Assembly (NCBI GenBank): GCA_003013855.2
Contig: ML058384.1
Coordinates: forward strand, 15,014,176 to 15,078,175
DNA length: 64,000 bases
Direction: 5' to 3'
Source of the DNA: Liriodendron chinense
Lineage: Eukaryota; Streptophyta; Magnoliopsida; Magnoliales; Magnoliaceae
In this document: positions 11,271 to 22,983 of the stretch, piece after piece
How positions within the stretch are numbered: position 1 is the stretch's first letter
Layout of the letters: the number at the start of each line of letters is the position of its first letter
Made by a program: the position numbers and the translations under genes
Notes under the pieces: model-generated
The model's input: the letters and a program-made list of their open reading frames with translations, nothing else
Database searches by the model: none
Told to the model about the DNA's origin: nothing

Positions 11271-13644
11271 TCAAGTAAGTCCTCTAACTCATAATGAAAT
11301 AGCCTCGCTCTTAACCTGCTCACCTCCATGCGCAGGTAATGCACCTCATCTCGCTCAAGGCTACGGATCGCCATCTCCTCATCAGACAACCTTGGATCGA
11401 CAGCCAATCTCCTCGACATCATCTCACAATGATACCGAAGCGCAAAAATCTCAGACAGCAAGTGGCCATGAGTGTCCAAGAGGTAGCCAGGGTCGACAAA
11501 TGAGCGCTCCTCAAAGGGTTCATATGAACCAGATGAAGAACCAGGATCCCTAAGGACATCCAGCTCATCCTCATCAGTAGTCAGGTGCCAGCAAGGAATG
11601 CGTCGATATAGAGACTGCTCAGCAACCCAATGCTGATATGGAGTAGTTGCCATCGAAAAAGTCCGCAGCTCCAAACCAAGCAAATTAGCAGTCAAGTGAC
11701 TTGCCCAGGACCTATCAATCCGAGTCCTAAAATCAGATGATCTGGCCAGAAGTGATCGACGCCCGGTACCCAAGAAAGTAAAATGTGGAATATCCTGCTC
11801 ATACCCAAACTGCCACAAGAATCGAATAGGATGATAAGAGAAATATGAGTGAAAGCTTACCAGCATCAGAGGAAGGTGATGAGCATCACAAAGCGCTGGA
11901 GGAAGTGAAAGCCAAGATGACTCCCAACGAACATTCCAATCACATAACTCAGCGACCATCCTATGGTACGAGGGCTCGCTCATCCTGGCTGTGTGTGGAA
12001 GAAACTCCATAATATGGCACAAAAGATCATGGCGACAAGTGCCGGGAAATGATATAGGGACGATCAGCAAAAGACGCTCCCATAGCCAAACCTAATCATG
12101 AGAAGGCAAAGAAACTCAGCCAAAGAAAAACAGTTCCAAAAGACAAGAAAGTACGAGAGAATTACCTGAAGAAATGCACAGCAACCGCAAAGAACACTGG
12201 AACAGCCTAAGGTGTAGTCAGTCAGCCCATTGAATAGCTCAGCTAGGACAAGAAAATGACCCCCTACCGATGAACAACTCGGCTCATCACCTTGAAAAGC
12301 AGAGGAGTCTGAGATCGGCACCATCTCGAGAATAACACATCAGCTATCAAAAAGAACATTAGTGCATTTCAAGAAAGCATGGATCCCGCTACACTTTGAG
12401 GGCCCGAAAAAAGATCATATAGCAAGTCTAAAGAAAAAACCACAGCATCCTGGCCATCGACTGCAGGCTGAAGAAGATATAGAATCCCAAACCAGTTCTA
12501 CAGAGTGACAGCCTTCAGTAGAGTCTTCGGCGAAAAATACTGTGCATAATCCCAAGGGAGACCTGTCAATCACGTGATCTCATCCAAAGAAGGTCACATC
12601 TCCATATCGTTAAATGCAAACAAGTTCAACGAAGGGACCCAGTCAATCAGTGCAGCCCCAAGCATCCTCTAATCAACGTCAACCCTGGCCATATGAATCA
12701 TACTGCCAAAGCCATAGGACTCCAGCTCCCAAATCTCATAAGCTAATAATCTGTCAAGCCAAGCAAGCAGTTGTGGTGAACAAGAAGGACGAGGAAGCAA
12801 CTGACAAGTCCTTACAGGAATCCCCTCCAGAATAAAAGGTCCAAAAATCCCTGACAGCTCCTCAAGGATCGGAAGGTCAATGAGCGAAGGAGAAGGAAAA
12901 GCTGGAACCTCTGTAAGCTCAATGGTCTCTTAAATATCCCCAGTAGCAGCTATGTCTGAGATAGTCGCATCACTGTTTGAAACTATCACAACCTCAGCAG
13001 CATGAGAAGACTTGCCCACCTTGTGAACAGAGTGTGTAAAGGGCCAATGATCAGGAGAAGGTCAGTAATCTCCATCAAGAAGGTTGTCTGCAAAGATCAC
13101 ATTGCGCATCGTGGTGTCCTGAACAATTTGACCGTTAAAAAGTGCATCTGAATCGTCAAGAAGGGCCCTGATGGCCCTGATCAAAGAATCAACAGTCAGA
13201 TTTGGACCTACAGTCCTCTCCAGCATAAACTTAGGAACGCAACTATCACTCTGTCCAATTAAAGGAATCATCGGGACATCCACACCGTCCATCGTCAAGG
13301 AGACATCATCAATGATCACATCAAGTCCACCAAAGCGAGTGTACCGTACATCTCGACCATCATCAAGTGAATTCAAGCCGTCAAAGGTATCATCTGAACC
13401 ATCCATACCATCTAGGTATGAGATCAGCCCATCAATGTCCATCATGGCATCTTTCTCACCATCAATCACATCATCCGTAAGGACCGCACTCAAAGGATGT
13501 GTAGCCTCACCTATGGCCACTCTCCCCATCTCATCCATACCATCCAAATCCCCACCATTCAATCCCCCATGCAAATCTGAATTTCCAGCCATCCCACCAT
13601 TAATGGGGACACTTAAAGCTTCCCCAACCACCATCCTCAAATTC
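11271..13644 (-). pseudogene. Antisense ORF of element 2 (family A), exon 2 and most of exon 1
   Basis: Minus strand. Exon 2 (12091 to 11271) is open for about 270 residues and is cut at its 3' end by the element 1 LTR. It has the segment YHPIRFLWQFGYEQDIP, reminiscent of plant mobile domain or DUF7745-type proteins, and a C-terminal coiled coil (LSEIFALRYHCEMMSRRL onward). A 74-bp intron runs 12165 to 12092 (GTAATT...GATTAG). Exon 1 (12166 to 13644) encodes an acidic Met/Asp-rich part and the pattern FNDMEM followed by PSLDEIT. It has several stops and continues across the family B insertion at 24026-24225. The function is not known. The structure is seen; the family assignment is tentative. 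Confidence 0.65.
12092..12165 (-). other. Intron in the element 2 antisense ORF
   Basis: The donor follows ...GCATTTCTTCAG as GTAATTCTC and the acceptor is CATGATTAG. Coding similarity to element 4 resumes exactly on both sides. The element 4 copy has an intron at the identical place (54398-54480) with different internal sequence. Confidence 0.75.
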
Positions 13645-13649
13645 CCATC
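13645..13649 (+). repeat. Target site duplication, left copy, of the family B element (CCATC)
   Basis: CCATC directly precedes the 5' LTR and recurs at 24021-24025 directly after the 3' LTR. Joining the flanks gives continuous similarity to the antisense ORF of element 1 near 5690. Confidence 0.95.
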
Positions 13650-14415
13650 TGTTATAGTCAAAATAGCGGAGATCAGCTATTCGCGGCTCGATATTCTCAC
13701 GATGTCCTGATTCTGCGAACACATTTATTCGACTCTCGAGATCATCTGCTCGCGACTCGCATATTGGATAAATATGGAACACAGTTACCGAGGCTTCGAG
13801 CTCTTATGGTTAATAGTCGAATATTACGAGGCAGGAAATTTCCTTCTCGACCCGCGAGCAGTCCTTCTTGCAAGTCGTTAAAAGGAGTTACATCTCAACA
13901 TGCGAGCACCTGGTCTCGCGAGCATCTTCCGTCGTGCGAGCAGCTTTTATTGATGATCAGCGATGACGTCCCTCATCCTTTAGTACCAGCAGCCCGTATA
14001 GGCCGATTTTGGGCTTATCTTCGTCTATGGCTCTGAGTCTCAAGGGATCGATATCAAAGAACGTAGTTGACCGGGTGACTAATTGGATTAGACTGTTCCG
14101 AGGATAAGTAGGATAAATATCCTATCCCATGAAATCAGTAGATGATCTCGGCGTCTAACGTAACAGAGTGGGACATTCGAGTCTATATAAATGGATGGTT
14201 TTATCAATAAGAGGTACACAATACTTAATCCCTAATCTCCGTCGTTTATTGGTTATCCTTCCTTACCCTATCTAACTTAGGCATCGGAGGGCCAACGGCC
14301 GAACGCCAGCCACCCTTAGTTATTTTTCTGTCCCCTTTTCAGGTCCAAGGAGAAAATTCGCTTGGAAGGAAGGTGAACCTTCCGGAGGATCCTGTTACAA
14401 AATTCGATGTAAACA
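13650..14415 (+). repeat. 5' LTR of family B, 766 bp
   Basis: Starts TGTTATAGTC and ends GATGTAAACA. The U3 part has several GCGAGCA-type motifs. A TATA box lies at 14184-14191. It is nearly identical to 23255-24020, with no indels seen. Confidence 0.95.
14184..14191 (+). promoter_or_regulatory. TATA box of the family B LTR
   Basis: TATATAAA in the context GAGTCTATATAAATGG, about 535 bp into the LTR. The same box stands in the 3' LTR at about 23789. The U3/R boundary is expected near 14215. Confidence 0.75.
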
Positions 14416-14418
14416 GTT

Positions 14419-14436
14419 TGGCGCCGTCTGTAGGAA
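14419..14436 (+). promoter_or_regulatory. Primer binding site of family B
   Basis: TGGCGCCGTCTGTAGGAA begins three bases after the LTR. TGGCGCC is the usual start of a site complementary to a tRNA 3' end. The first nine bases fit plant tRNA-Asp, but I recall that tRNA only from general knowledge and the rest fits less well. Confidence 0.75.
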
Positions 14437-14485
14437 TGATTTGATCATCAAAGTCGTTCTTACCACTGATCAACATCCTTTCACC

Positions 14486-16414
14486 ATGCCTCCTAAAAAG
14501 ACTGTTCATCCTTCCACATCCAGGCAGACATTACCCCCGCCTGACGTCACGGAATCAGGGCCTGTTCCTCAAACCACTTCAATAAACATTCCTCAAGGAG
14601 CTCCAAACATGCCATTAGCGAACCCGTTATTTGAGGTTTTCGGAAGTCATGAAGACGTCATGTGTTTCCTCGGAAATACCCTTCTAACCCTCAACGCCGG
14701 AGTTCAAGCCCTGTCTAATCGACTTGATCAACATTTCCTGGAGCCGCAGAGACAACCTTCCGAAGGGTTGCTGCCGCAACCCATACCCGTGGCTTCCAGG
14801 CATTTTGTGGACGTCCCACAGGTCCAACCAAATCATCCTCCATCGAACCGAATGCCAACGGGCAACCAACCCCTCGTACTATCCCCACATTCCGTACATT
14901 TCAGTGCTTCCCGCCAACAACAATCTCATGGGTCCACCGTCGAAGCATCAGGTTATACTTTACCATGGGAAGGAGACCTCAAGAAAATCCATGATCGTTT
15001 TGATGACATGGAGCAACGATATCAGGCGAATCGACCATTAGCCGCTGTGGCGTCAATACATCGATCCGAGTCCCCTTTCACCATCGAAGTCATAGAAGCA
15101 CCTCTACCAAGAAAGTATCGCACACCCGTTATTACCCCATATACAGGTACCGGCGATCCTCTCGAACATCTGGAAACTTATAGGTCTCTTATGGAGCTGG
15201 AGGGATATGGGTCGGAAATCATGTGTAGGGCCTTTTCCCTAACCTTGAAGGAAGCAGCCCGTACTTGGTTCCGAGGGTTAAAACCTCGATCTATCGGTTC
15301 TTTTTCACAGCTATCGGAGCTGTTCCTCTCCCAATTTATGGGAAGCATCCATACCAAAAAACCAGCGTCTCACCTAATGGATTTGAAACAGCAGCATGGG
15401 GAAACAATAAAGGAGTTTACAGTGCGGTTCACAACCGAAGCAGTCCAAACTGAAGGTTATACCGAGGAGAAAGGCCTCACCGCCCTAATAGCCGGGATCA
15501 CCAGCAAAAAATTCAGATTCGCTTTTGATAAGAATCCTCCCAAAACTATGACGAAATTCCAAGCTAAAGCTCAGAAATACATTAATGCAGAAGAGGTGGC
15601 ATTAGCACGTCATGGTATACAGGGCAAGAAGCGCAAGCCGGAGGAAGTCTCTTCTTCGGATAAGAAGTATAGGCGTGATCGGCGAGATCGTTCTCCTAAG
15701 GAAGTTTACTCTGGTAAGTACCATAACTATACCCCCCTTAACCGGCCTCCGGAAAAGGTGCTAATGGAGATTAAGCATAAACCGTACGTGAAATGGCCCG
15801 CAAAAATAAAATCTGACCCCGAGAAGAGAGACAAGAGCAAGTTTTGTTATTTTCATAAAGATCATGGGCACACGACCCAAGACTGTATATCATTGCATGA
15901 CCACATCGAAGCACTTATCCGAAAAGGTCATCTTCAAGATTATGTTGCCCGACAAGGTCGTTCGCCAAAAAGGGGGGAAGCCCTGCTACAACATAAGAAA
16001 TCACCTCATCGACATACTTCACAAGAAGACGCTGAGCCTACCGGGGAGATACGGACCATCGCAGGAGGACCAGCTTGCGGGGAAGATTCTCGAGCTTCAA
16101 GAAAAGCATATACTTGTAAGCCATCCAAGAAGCCCCAGCATATCTATTGGCTGGAACAGACGCCCAACGCGTCAAAAACCAGTCATCCTCCAATTTCCTT
16201 CTCTCTTGAAGATGTAGAGGGAATTCACTTCCCTCACGAAGACTCCATCGTGGTCGCACTAAAGGTATCAAACTATTTGACTCATCTTATTATGGTGGAT
16301 ACAGGTAGTTCGTTGATATTCTATACTTGGAGGATTTCAACAAAATGGCACTTGCCAGAAGCGTGCTCAAGCCAGTCTCAACTCCCCTCGTCGGCTTCGG
16401 GGGCGAAGTGGTGA
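14486..16414 (+). CDS. gag: Gag polyprotein of family B, frame running into the start of protease
   Basis: I prefer the ATG at 14486 (MPPKKTVHPS) to the upstream one at 14441, because the latter overlaps the primer-site leader. The first 190 residues are Pro/Ser/Gln-rich. A Retrotrans_gag domain runs about 15110-15610 (ITPYTGTGDPLEHLETY, AARTWFRGL, FTVRFTTEA). An atypical zinc-knuckle-like motif CYFHKDHGHTTQDC (15844-15885) is typical of this lineage. The protease motif VDTGSS appears at about 16294-16311, after which a one-base deletion near 16313 shifts the frame. The last 33 residues or so before the stop at 16414 are therefore out of frame. The core of Gag looks intact. Confidence 0.85.
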   Translation: MPPKKTVHPSTSRQTLPPPDVTESGPVPQTTSINIPQGAPNMPLANPLFEVFGSHEDVMCFLGNTLLTLNAGVQALSNRLDQHFLEPQRQPSEGLLPQPIPVASRHFVDVPQVQPNHPPSNRMPTGNQPLVLSPHSVHFSASRQQQSHGSTVEASGYTLPWEGDLKKIHDRFDDMEQRYQANRPLAAVASIHRSESPFTIEVIEAPLPRKYRTPVITPYTGTGDPLEHLETYRSLMELEGYGSEIMCRAFSLTLKEAARTWFRGLKPRSIGSFSQLSELFLSQFMGSIHTKKPASHLMDLKQQHGETIKEFTVRFTTEAVQTEGYTEEKGLTALIAGITSKKFRFAFDKNPPKTMTKFQAKAQKYINAEEVALARHGIQGKKRKPEEVSSSDKKYRRDRRDRSPKEVYSGKYHNYTPLNRPPEKVLMEIKHKPYVKWPAKIKSDPEKRDKSKFCYFHKDHGHTTQDCISLHDHIEALIRKGHLQDYVARQGRSPKRGEALLQHKKSPHRHTSQEDAEPTGEIRTIAGGPACGEDSRASRKAYTCKPSKKPQHIYWLEQTPNASKTSHPPISFSLEDVEGIHFPHEDSIVVALKVSNYLTHLIMVDTGSSLIFYTWRISTKWHLPEACSSQSQLPSSASGAKW

Positions 16415-18003
16415 TGCCTGAAGGAAGCATTGACCTTCCAGTCACCTTTGGTGAGAACCCTGCGAAGACGACTATCTTCATCAGCTTCCTTGTGGTAGAT
16501 CAGAGATCGGCGTACAATGCCATTTTGGGGCGACCATCGCTGAATAAGGTTGGGGCGGCTTTACATCCCTTATATTTGTGTATGAAATTTCCTACCCCCA
16601 ATGGTGTTGGGGTTGTACGAGGAAATAAGATAGAAGCCCGGTCTTGTTACGAGATAGCCCTACAAGATCGAAAGAAAACTCAGGTGAGTCCAGTCATGAT
16701 GATAGAGCAAAATTCATCAAGTCTCCCAATGGCCGCCTCGTTGGATCCAAGGGAGAATGCTCTCCAATCGGGAGCTCCCGGAGAAGAAACAGTGTCAATC
16801 CGCTTAATCAAAGATGATTCATCAAGAGTCGTATACGTTGGATCCTCTTTAACCGGCGTCCTCCGTGAAGATCCAGTTCGTTTTCTCACCGAATACCAAG
16901 ACGTGTTCGCTTGGTCTCACAAAAATATGCCAGGCATCGACCCCAGCGTCATTACGCATCGATTGAACATTGATCCGAATTATAAACCCGTCCACCAGCG
17001 CCGACGTGCCTTTACTGCAGAAAGGCAGATGGCAATCAAGGCTAAGGTCGAAAAACTGCTCACGGCCAATTTCATAAAAGAAGTTGATTATCCGGAATGG
17101 GTCGTGAACGTAGTTCTTGTTCGAAAAGCTAACGGTAAATGGAGAATGTGCATCGATTATTCAAATCTAAACAAAGCGTGCCCTAAGGATAGCTTCCCAA
17201 CTCCTCGGATCGACCAGCTGGTCGATTCAACAGCTGGACATGCTCTACTCAGCTTCATGGATGCCTATTCCGGCTATAACCAAATCATGATGCATCCGCC
17301 TGACAGTCAACATACCGCCTTCATCACCGACCGTGGCCTATATTGCTATCAGGTAATGCCTTTCGGCCTTAAGAATGCAGGGGCCACTTATCAGCGTCTT
17401 GTCAATAAAATGTTTGTCGCGCAAATCGGCAGGAATATGGAAGTCTATGTTGATGACATGCTCGTGAAAAGTGTCGTAGGAGATGATCACCTTTCAGATC
17501 TTCGAGAAGCCTTCGACCTGATGAGGAAATTTCAGATGAAGCTAAACCCAGAAAAATGTGCGTTCGGAGTGTCTGCTGGAAAATTTCTTGGATTTATGGT
17601 CGGCCAACGAGGAATTGAGGCAAATCCTGAAAAAATAAAAGCATTGATAGAGATGAAATCCCCGACCACTCTTAAGGACGTCCAACGTCTGGCTGGTCGT
17701 ATTGCGTCGTTGAATAGGTTCATCTCACGAGCATCTGAAAAGTGTTTACCTTTCTTCAAGCTCCTCCGTGTCACAGCTAAATCTGATTGGGAGTGGACAC
17801 CACAATGCGAAGAAGCTTTCCAACAATTGAAGCAATATATGAGCTCACCTCCTATTTTATCTAAACCTGTGGCGCACGAACAACTCATTCTTTATTTATT
17901 TGTGTCCTCCACGGCCGTTAGCGCTGCTTTAATAAGAGAAGATTCCGGGATACAGAAGCCCGTTTATTATATTAGTCGAGCAATGGTGGATGCTGAAACC
18001 TGA
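16327..18003 (+). pseudogene. pol: Protease (rest), reverse transcriptase and first RNase H of family B
   Basis: This frame is in register with pol after the frameshift. Protease continues to about 16620 (AYNAILGRPSLNKVGAALH). RT covers about 16960-17600, with WRMCIDYSNLNKACPKD, YSGYNQIMM, FGLKNAGATYQRL and the catalytic YVDD at 17446-17457. The Gypsy-type RNase H begins about 17880. The frame ends in a TGA at 18001-18003 where related proteins continue. Substrate: the element RNA, copied into cDNA in the particle. Confidence 0.9.
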
Positions 18004-18021
18004 TACTCTGATATAGAGAGG

Positions 18022-19038
18022 TTGGCCCTTGCTTTAGTCACGGCAGCCCAAAAACTGCGACCATACTTCCAAGCCCATGCTATATTGGTATCGACAAACC
18101 ACCCGCTACGGCAAGTCCTTCAAAAACCCGACATTTCAGGGCGATTAACTAAATGGGCAATCAATATCAGTGAGCATGATATTTCCTTCTGCCCCAGGAC
18201 CGCGATCAAGGGACAACCCGTAGCCGATTTCATCGCCGAATTCACATACTCCATTCCCGATGATAATTCCGCGACCAGCGACCAGCCGTCCTGGTCCCTC
18301 TTTGTGGACGGGTCCTCTCGGGTCATTGGTAGCGGGGCGGGCCTGATTCTAGTTGCTCCAGACGGGTCACATTTCCAATACGCCTTACGATTCGACTCTC
18401 GCATCTCGAATAATGAGGCAGAATATGAGGCTCTAATTGTCGGTCTCGAACTAGCCAACGTCCTCTCCATTCAGAATCTGCTCATTTACAGCGACTCTCA
18501 GCTCATTGTAAATCAGGTTCTTGGTGAATTCGAGGTAAAAGAAGAAATGATGGCCTTGTACAAATCTCGAGTGCTCATCTTGCTCGCAAAGTTGAAGAAT
18601 TATGAAATAATCCACATCCCTCGCGAGAAGAATAAACTCGCTGATTCGTTGGCAAAACTCGCCTCTGCACCAGAATCTGAGTTACCATATTCAATTCCCA
18701 TCGAGCACCTTCAAAACTCGAGTATCGACCAGGTAACTCTCGAGCAGCTAATTGCGGTACATCCGTCTCCATGTTGGATGGACCCCATCCTCCTTTATCT
18801 CAGAGACGGATACCTCCCAGACGATAAGAAAGCCGCCCGACAAATACGTCATCGAGCTACCAACTACACCTTACAAGATGGAATATTGTTACGAAAGAGT
18901 TTTTCCTTACCTTATTTAAGGTGTCTTCAGCCAGAAGAAGCATATCGTGTTCTAGATGAAATACACCAGGGGGCATGTGGTAACCACCAAAGGGGACGAT
19001 CCCTAGCGTATAAGGCGATGAGGCAAGGATACTACTAG
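18022..19038 (+). pseudogene. pol: RNase H (end), archaeal-type second RNase H and integrase zinc finger of family B
   Basis: Continues in the same frame after the TGA. The first RNase H and its connection end about 18240. A second RNase H follows at about 18290-18660, with SLFVDGSSRVIGSGAG, NNEAEYEAL, YSDSQLIVNQV and HIPREKNKLADSLAKLA. Having both RNase H types is a hallmark of the Tat lineage. The integrase zinc finger starts at about 18960 (EIHQGACGNHQ). The frame stops at a TAG at 19036-19038 within the zinc-finger region. Confidence 0.9.
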
Positions 19039-19044
19039 CCCACT

Positions 19045-19998
19045 ATGAAGGCAGACGCAATTGAATTCTCTAAAAAATGTGACAAGTGCCAGCGATACTC
19101 TCCTATACCTCATGTACCGTCCGAGCAAATGACTCCAGTTCATAGCCCTTGGCCTTTCGCTCAATGGGGGGTTGATATCTTCGGGCCCTTACCTGTTGGA
19201 AAAGGACAAAATAAGTTCGCAATAGTGGGGGTCGATTATTTCATTAAATGGGCCGAGGTAGAACCATTAGCTAAAATCACTGAGAAACAAACCACTAAGT
19301 TCATATGGAGAAATATCATATGCCGTTATGGACTCCTCCACACTATAATTACCGACAACGGAACGCAATTTGACAACGCAGCTTTCGATGAGTTTTGTGA
19401 AAAGTGGAAGATACGCAACATCCGCACCTCCCCGTATCATCCTCAGGCAAATGGGCAAGTTGAGGCAGTGAATAAAATCATTAAGTACCACCTAAAGACC
19501 AAGCTTGGTGAATGTAAAGGTATATGGCCAGAACTTTTGCCAGAAATATTATGGGTATATAGAACTACAACTCGTACATCAACAGGCGAAACTCCTTTCT
19601 CCCTAGCATTCGGTGTCGAAGCAGTAATACCAGTTGAAATTCAAGTGCCCTCGTATCGAATCGAGCAGTATGACCTCGCACGTAATCAGGAAAGTCTTCG
19701 ACTTCATCTCGATCTCTTGGAAGAAAGGAGAAATGCCTCCCAGATGCGAGCAGCCGCATATCAACAATGTATTGCTCGCTACCGAAATGCTAAATTTCAG
19801 CCTAGATCTTTCCAGCTCAGTGATTTAGTCCTCAGACAGAACCTCGGAGTTCCTGTTCGGTCGCTTGATCCAAATTGGGAAGGCCCGTATCGAGTCACCA
19901 AAATTGTGCGACCCGGCACTTACTATCTTGAAGATATGCAGGGAAGACCCGTACGTCACCCTTGGCACGTGGAACATTTGCTACAATATTTCCCTTGA
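19045..19998 (+). pseudogene. pol: Integrase of family B
   Basis: It is in frame with the preceding segment beyond the TAG. It has the second half of the zinc finger (CDKCQRYSP) and the DDE core with Asp at 19174, Asp at 19354 and Glu at 19462, a D-60-D-35-E spacing. Motifs include WGVDIFGPL, ITDNGTQF, YHPQANGQVEAVNK. The C-terminal part ends WEGPYRVTKIV...HPWHVEHLLQYFP at 19998. No chromodomain follows. All catalytic residues are present, so the domain itself looks sound but is cut off from the rest of pol by the upstream stop. Confidence 0.92.
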
Positions 19999-20627
19999 TT
20001 CGATGTATCTTTTAACGACGTTCAAATAACAAAGGATGGAAGAAATCTTTTGCTCGCTACTCCATTTACTTGGACCAGAATAGCCCCGAAGAGAATATTC
20101 ATTCTCTTGGCCAATCATTTACCCTTGATAGAGTTAGAACTACCTTTTGGTCACTACTCCATTTACTTGGACCAGAATAGCCCCGAAGAGAATATTCATT
20201 CTCTTGGCCAAAATGTCTACCCTTGGTAGAATCAAAGTTTCAATCGATAGATCAGTCTATCTCCACGAGGGTATGGTCATCATGACCCCTCGGATTGAAT
20301 GTTTACCCTTGGTAGAATCAAAGTTTCAATCGATAGATCAGTCTATCTCCACGAGGGTATGGTCATCATGACCCCCGGATTGAATGTTTACCCTTGGTAG
20401 AATCAAAGTCTCAATCGATAGATCAATATCTCCACGAGGGTCATCACGACCCCCCGGATTAAATATAGATCATTATTGCTGACTTAAATATGAAGACATC
20501 CAAAGCAAAAACAAAGCAAAAGCAAGCAAAGGACAAACATTATCATCAAAGGTGTTTCTTTTTCATTAATGAATAAATTGTTTACAAAGATTTGATCACT
20601 GAGTACAAAAGATATAGGAGAGGTAAA
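19999..20627 (+). repeat. Post-integrase region of family B with two kinds of tandem repeat
   Basis: A 96-bp-spaced pair (TACTCCATTTACTTGGACCA at 20058 and 20154) is followed by three 85-86-bp units beginning TACCCTTGGTAGAATC at 20218, 20304 and 20389. The first two units contain the perfect inverted repeat GATAGATCAGTCTATC; the third has a shortened version. 20530-20600 read on the minus strand is the AT-rich 3' end of the antisense gene. No sense-strand gene is seen. Confidence 0.85.
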
Positions 20628-21341
20628 TTAATCTCTTGGAGGAGGAGCCACACTCTCGACTTCAGGGCCCGCATCGGGAACCCCTCCAGCTTGAGTGACT
20701 TCGGTCACCTCGTTCTCGGCAGCTGCTTGCTCTTCCGCAGCTATGATGGTCGCGACCCGGTCGAATTCTCCCATGTCGAAAGATGGGATCATCCGCTGCA
20801 CTACTCTTAGTGCGAAGTCACGACCAGCATCGTATGACTCGTATCTTTCTTCGTCATACAGCGGTGAAGTTCGAAACTCGGTGATGGCCCGAGTTCCTTC
20901 TTCAGAGAGCATTTTGACAAGGGCGACCCTCTCCTCGTCCCAATGGATCGAGTCGTCCTTGAGCTGCGCGAGAGTGGAGCGCTCTTTATCTAGACTCTCG
21001 CTGACTTCCTTGAGCTGTGACTTAGCCTCCGCGGGCCGCTCCTCCAGCGAGATCTTGTCTTGACGGAAGATCTCCCTCTCTCTCTCCGCTTTCTCCTTCA
21101 ACTCCGCGAGCTTGGCGAAGTTGGAGTCCAGAGCCTGATACCTGTCGGTCAGGACTTGGACTTTCTCTATGAGGATTTTCTTCTCCTTATCTCTCTTCGA
21201 GATCAATGCCTCACGGGACTTGAGGAGCTGATCCCTCCCTTGGACCGCCTTCTCCAAGGCGATCCTCTTCCCGTCCGCCTCATCAATCACACGACGGGCG
21301 GCAACAATATCACGCCTCGTCCGCAAGATGAGGTCCAAGCC

Positions 21342-21421
21342 CTGCAGAATGGAAGATAGTGAGATAAATACTTGGAAACGAAAAAATATCAAGTTAAACA
21401 AACATAAAAAAACCATGTTAC
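21342..21421 (-). other. Intron 2 of the family B antisense gene (80 bp)
   Basis: The donor is GGTTCAG then GTAACATGG, the acceptor CATTCTGCAG then GGCTTGG. It is T-rich throughout. Exon 2 ends and exon 3 begins on a codon boundary, so the two frames join without a shift. Confidence 0.75.
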
Positions 21422-22121
21422 CTGAACCATTCTCACTCCCGCCTCGAGGAAGAGGTTCTCAGGGCTTGGCTCGGGGAGGGTGCCGAAGGTTTGGGGGGAG
21501 ATGTTGTCGAAGAGAAACTTACATATTGGATGAAGGTGGCGAGCGACAGTGAATGATCCACTGCCAGATGGCTGGGCAACGACCAGCCCTACCGTGCTCG
21601 CGACAGGGGCGGCAACCGACTCGTGAGCAGGAACCACCTCGCTAGCAGGAGCCACCTCGCGAGCAGGAGCCGACTCCCGAGGTAGCTCGCGAGTTTCTTC
21701 GGCTAGGGGGCAGCTAGACCCTGCTCCATCATCCCTCGGGGAGTTGTCAGTAATATTAATCACTGGTGGTTCAGGTGCGACCACCAGCGAGGGAATGACA
21801 GGCGCAGGAGCTGCTGTCGCCCCCACCGTGCTCGCGAGATGGGTGGATTGGTCGGCACCCTTACGGGTGGATGGTTGGGAAGGAATAGCAAATGTTTTCT
21901 TCTGCCTTTTCGAGTTCGTACCCTTAAGTCGAGGTAGCAGACCCTCTTCTCTCCGGCCTTTGTCATTTCGATCTCCTCGTTGGGTATTAGCCCTGCCGCC
22001 GCGAGTCGCGAGGAGGATAGACAAGCTTCGATATGCCTGTCGCGAGCAGGCAGCTTATATACTTTCATGATCTTCTCGTGAATTCCCCCCTTTAAATTTG
22101 GCTTCGTCAAAGCCGGGATAC

Positions 22122-22200
22122 CTGCGAACACAAACAAGAGTTAAAAAACAAACCCTAAGTCTGACTGGAGAAAAAACGTACAGTGTAGAACTGTGCCTAC
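22122..22200 (-). other. Intron 1 of the family B antisense gene (79 bp)
   Basis: The donor is TGTGAAG then GTAGGCAC, the acceptor GTTCGCAG then GTATCCCGG, with a T-rich tract before the acceptor. Splicing keeps the frame (one base carried over). Confidence 0.7.
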
Positions 22201-22983
22201 CTTCACAGAAAATACGATTCACTCCTGGGCCCCTGGAGGAAGCAGACTCCCAGTTCCCGAAAGCGTAGAACCAGCGTTTCCTCCAGCCGGGATAATTCGA
22301 AGAGGGCTTCCCCAGCACGAAATTATCCCGGTGCCAATAGCACAGGTAGTACCAGCCTTCGCTGGAGGGCGCCTTCTTCAAACGGAACATACGGAGGAAC
22401 TCCTCAGTTGTGAGCTCCCCGTTGCCGGCCTAAGCCCAGAGCGCGAATGAGCTCAGAACCACCCTCCATCCATTCACGATGAGTTGCCTGGGGGCAATCT
22501 TATAACACCGGAGAATATCGCGGACGAAGGGATGGAGAGGAAGGCGTACCCCCAGAATGAGCTGCTACTCATAAAAGGCCACGCACCTTGGGGGAGGGGA
22601 ATCTGGTGTCTCTCCATCTCCGGGTAGTCGGAGAGCGATTGAGTCGGGGATTAAATATCTCTCCCGTAGCTCAAGCAGCCGGTCCTCCAATAAAATGGAG
22701 GGATACTCAGCCGCTGTGTATCTGCCTGCCGGAACCCTCGCGTTACTGGAGGCAGAGGATTCCGGGGTAGCATCTCCCAGGGGGACGGTGGTCTCATCAG
22801 AATCTCCAGCTATGAGAGTATTTAAGAAGAAAAAAGAAGGAAAAAGGATATACCAAGTACGAGAGAGGGAGGGGGAAGGACACCAGGGAAGGACACCAAA
22901 ATATCAGTGAGGAAGATGACTGAAGGAAGGATTTCTCTTTTTGAAAACTTCTGTGAAAATCTGGAGATATGGCGGACTCCGTA

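Larger units (their letters stand above)
20628..22830 (-). pseudogene. Three-exon antisense gene of family B (putative gypsy-type transposon domain plus coiled coil)
   Basis: Minus strand. Exon 1, about 22830-22201, has the sequence LPLHPFVRDILRCYKIAP, then NGWRVVLSSFALWA, then WYYLCYWHRDNFVLG, which I recognise as the Transposase_28 or 'putative gypsy type transposon' domain. It has in-frame stops near 22565 and 22430. Intron 1 is 22200-22122. Exon 2 (22121-21422) is Ser/Pro/Ala-rich with a basic patch and one frameshift near 21950. Intron 2 is 21421-21342. Exon 3 (21341-20628) is a 240-residue coiled coil rich in Glu, Lys, Arg and Leu. A TATA box lies upstream and an AT-rich 3' end downstream. 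No clear start ATG is seen. Role unknown; position and strand match antisense ORFs of Tat elements. Confidence 0.75.

Noticed and set aside
14486..19998. Chromovirus-type Gypsy element or a pararetrovirus
   Set aside because: No chromodomain after integrase, no movement protein, two RNase H domains, and LTRs with target duplication.
20695..21359. Plus-strand frames of 122 and 99 residues in family B
   Set aside because: Shadows of the coiled-coil exon on the minus strand; serine- and leucine-rich low-complexity composition is typical of such shadows.
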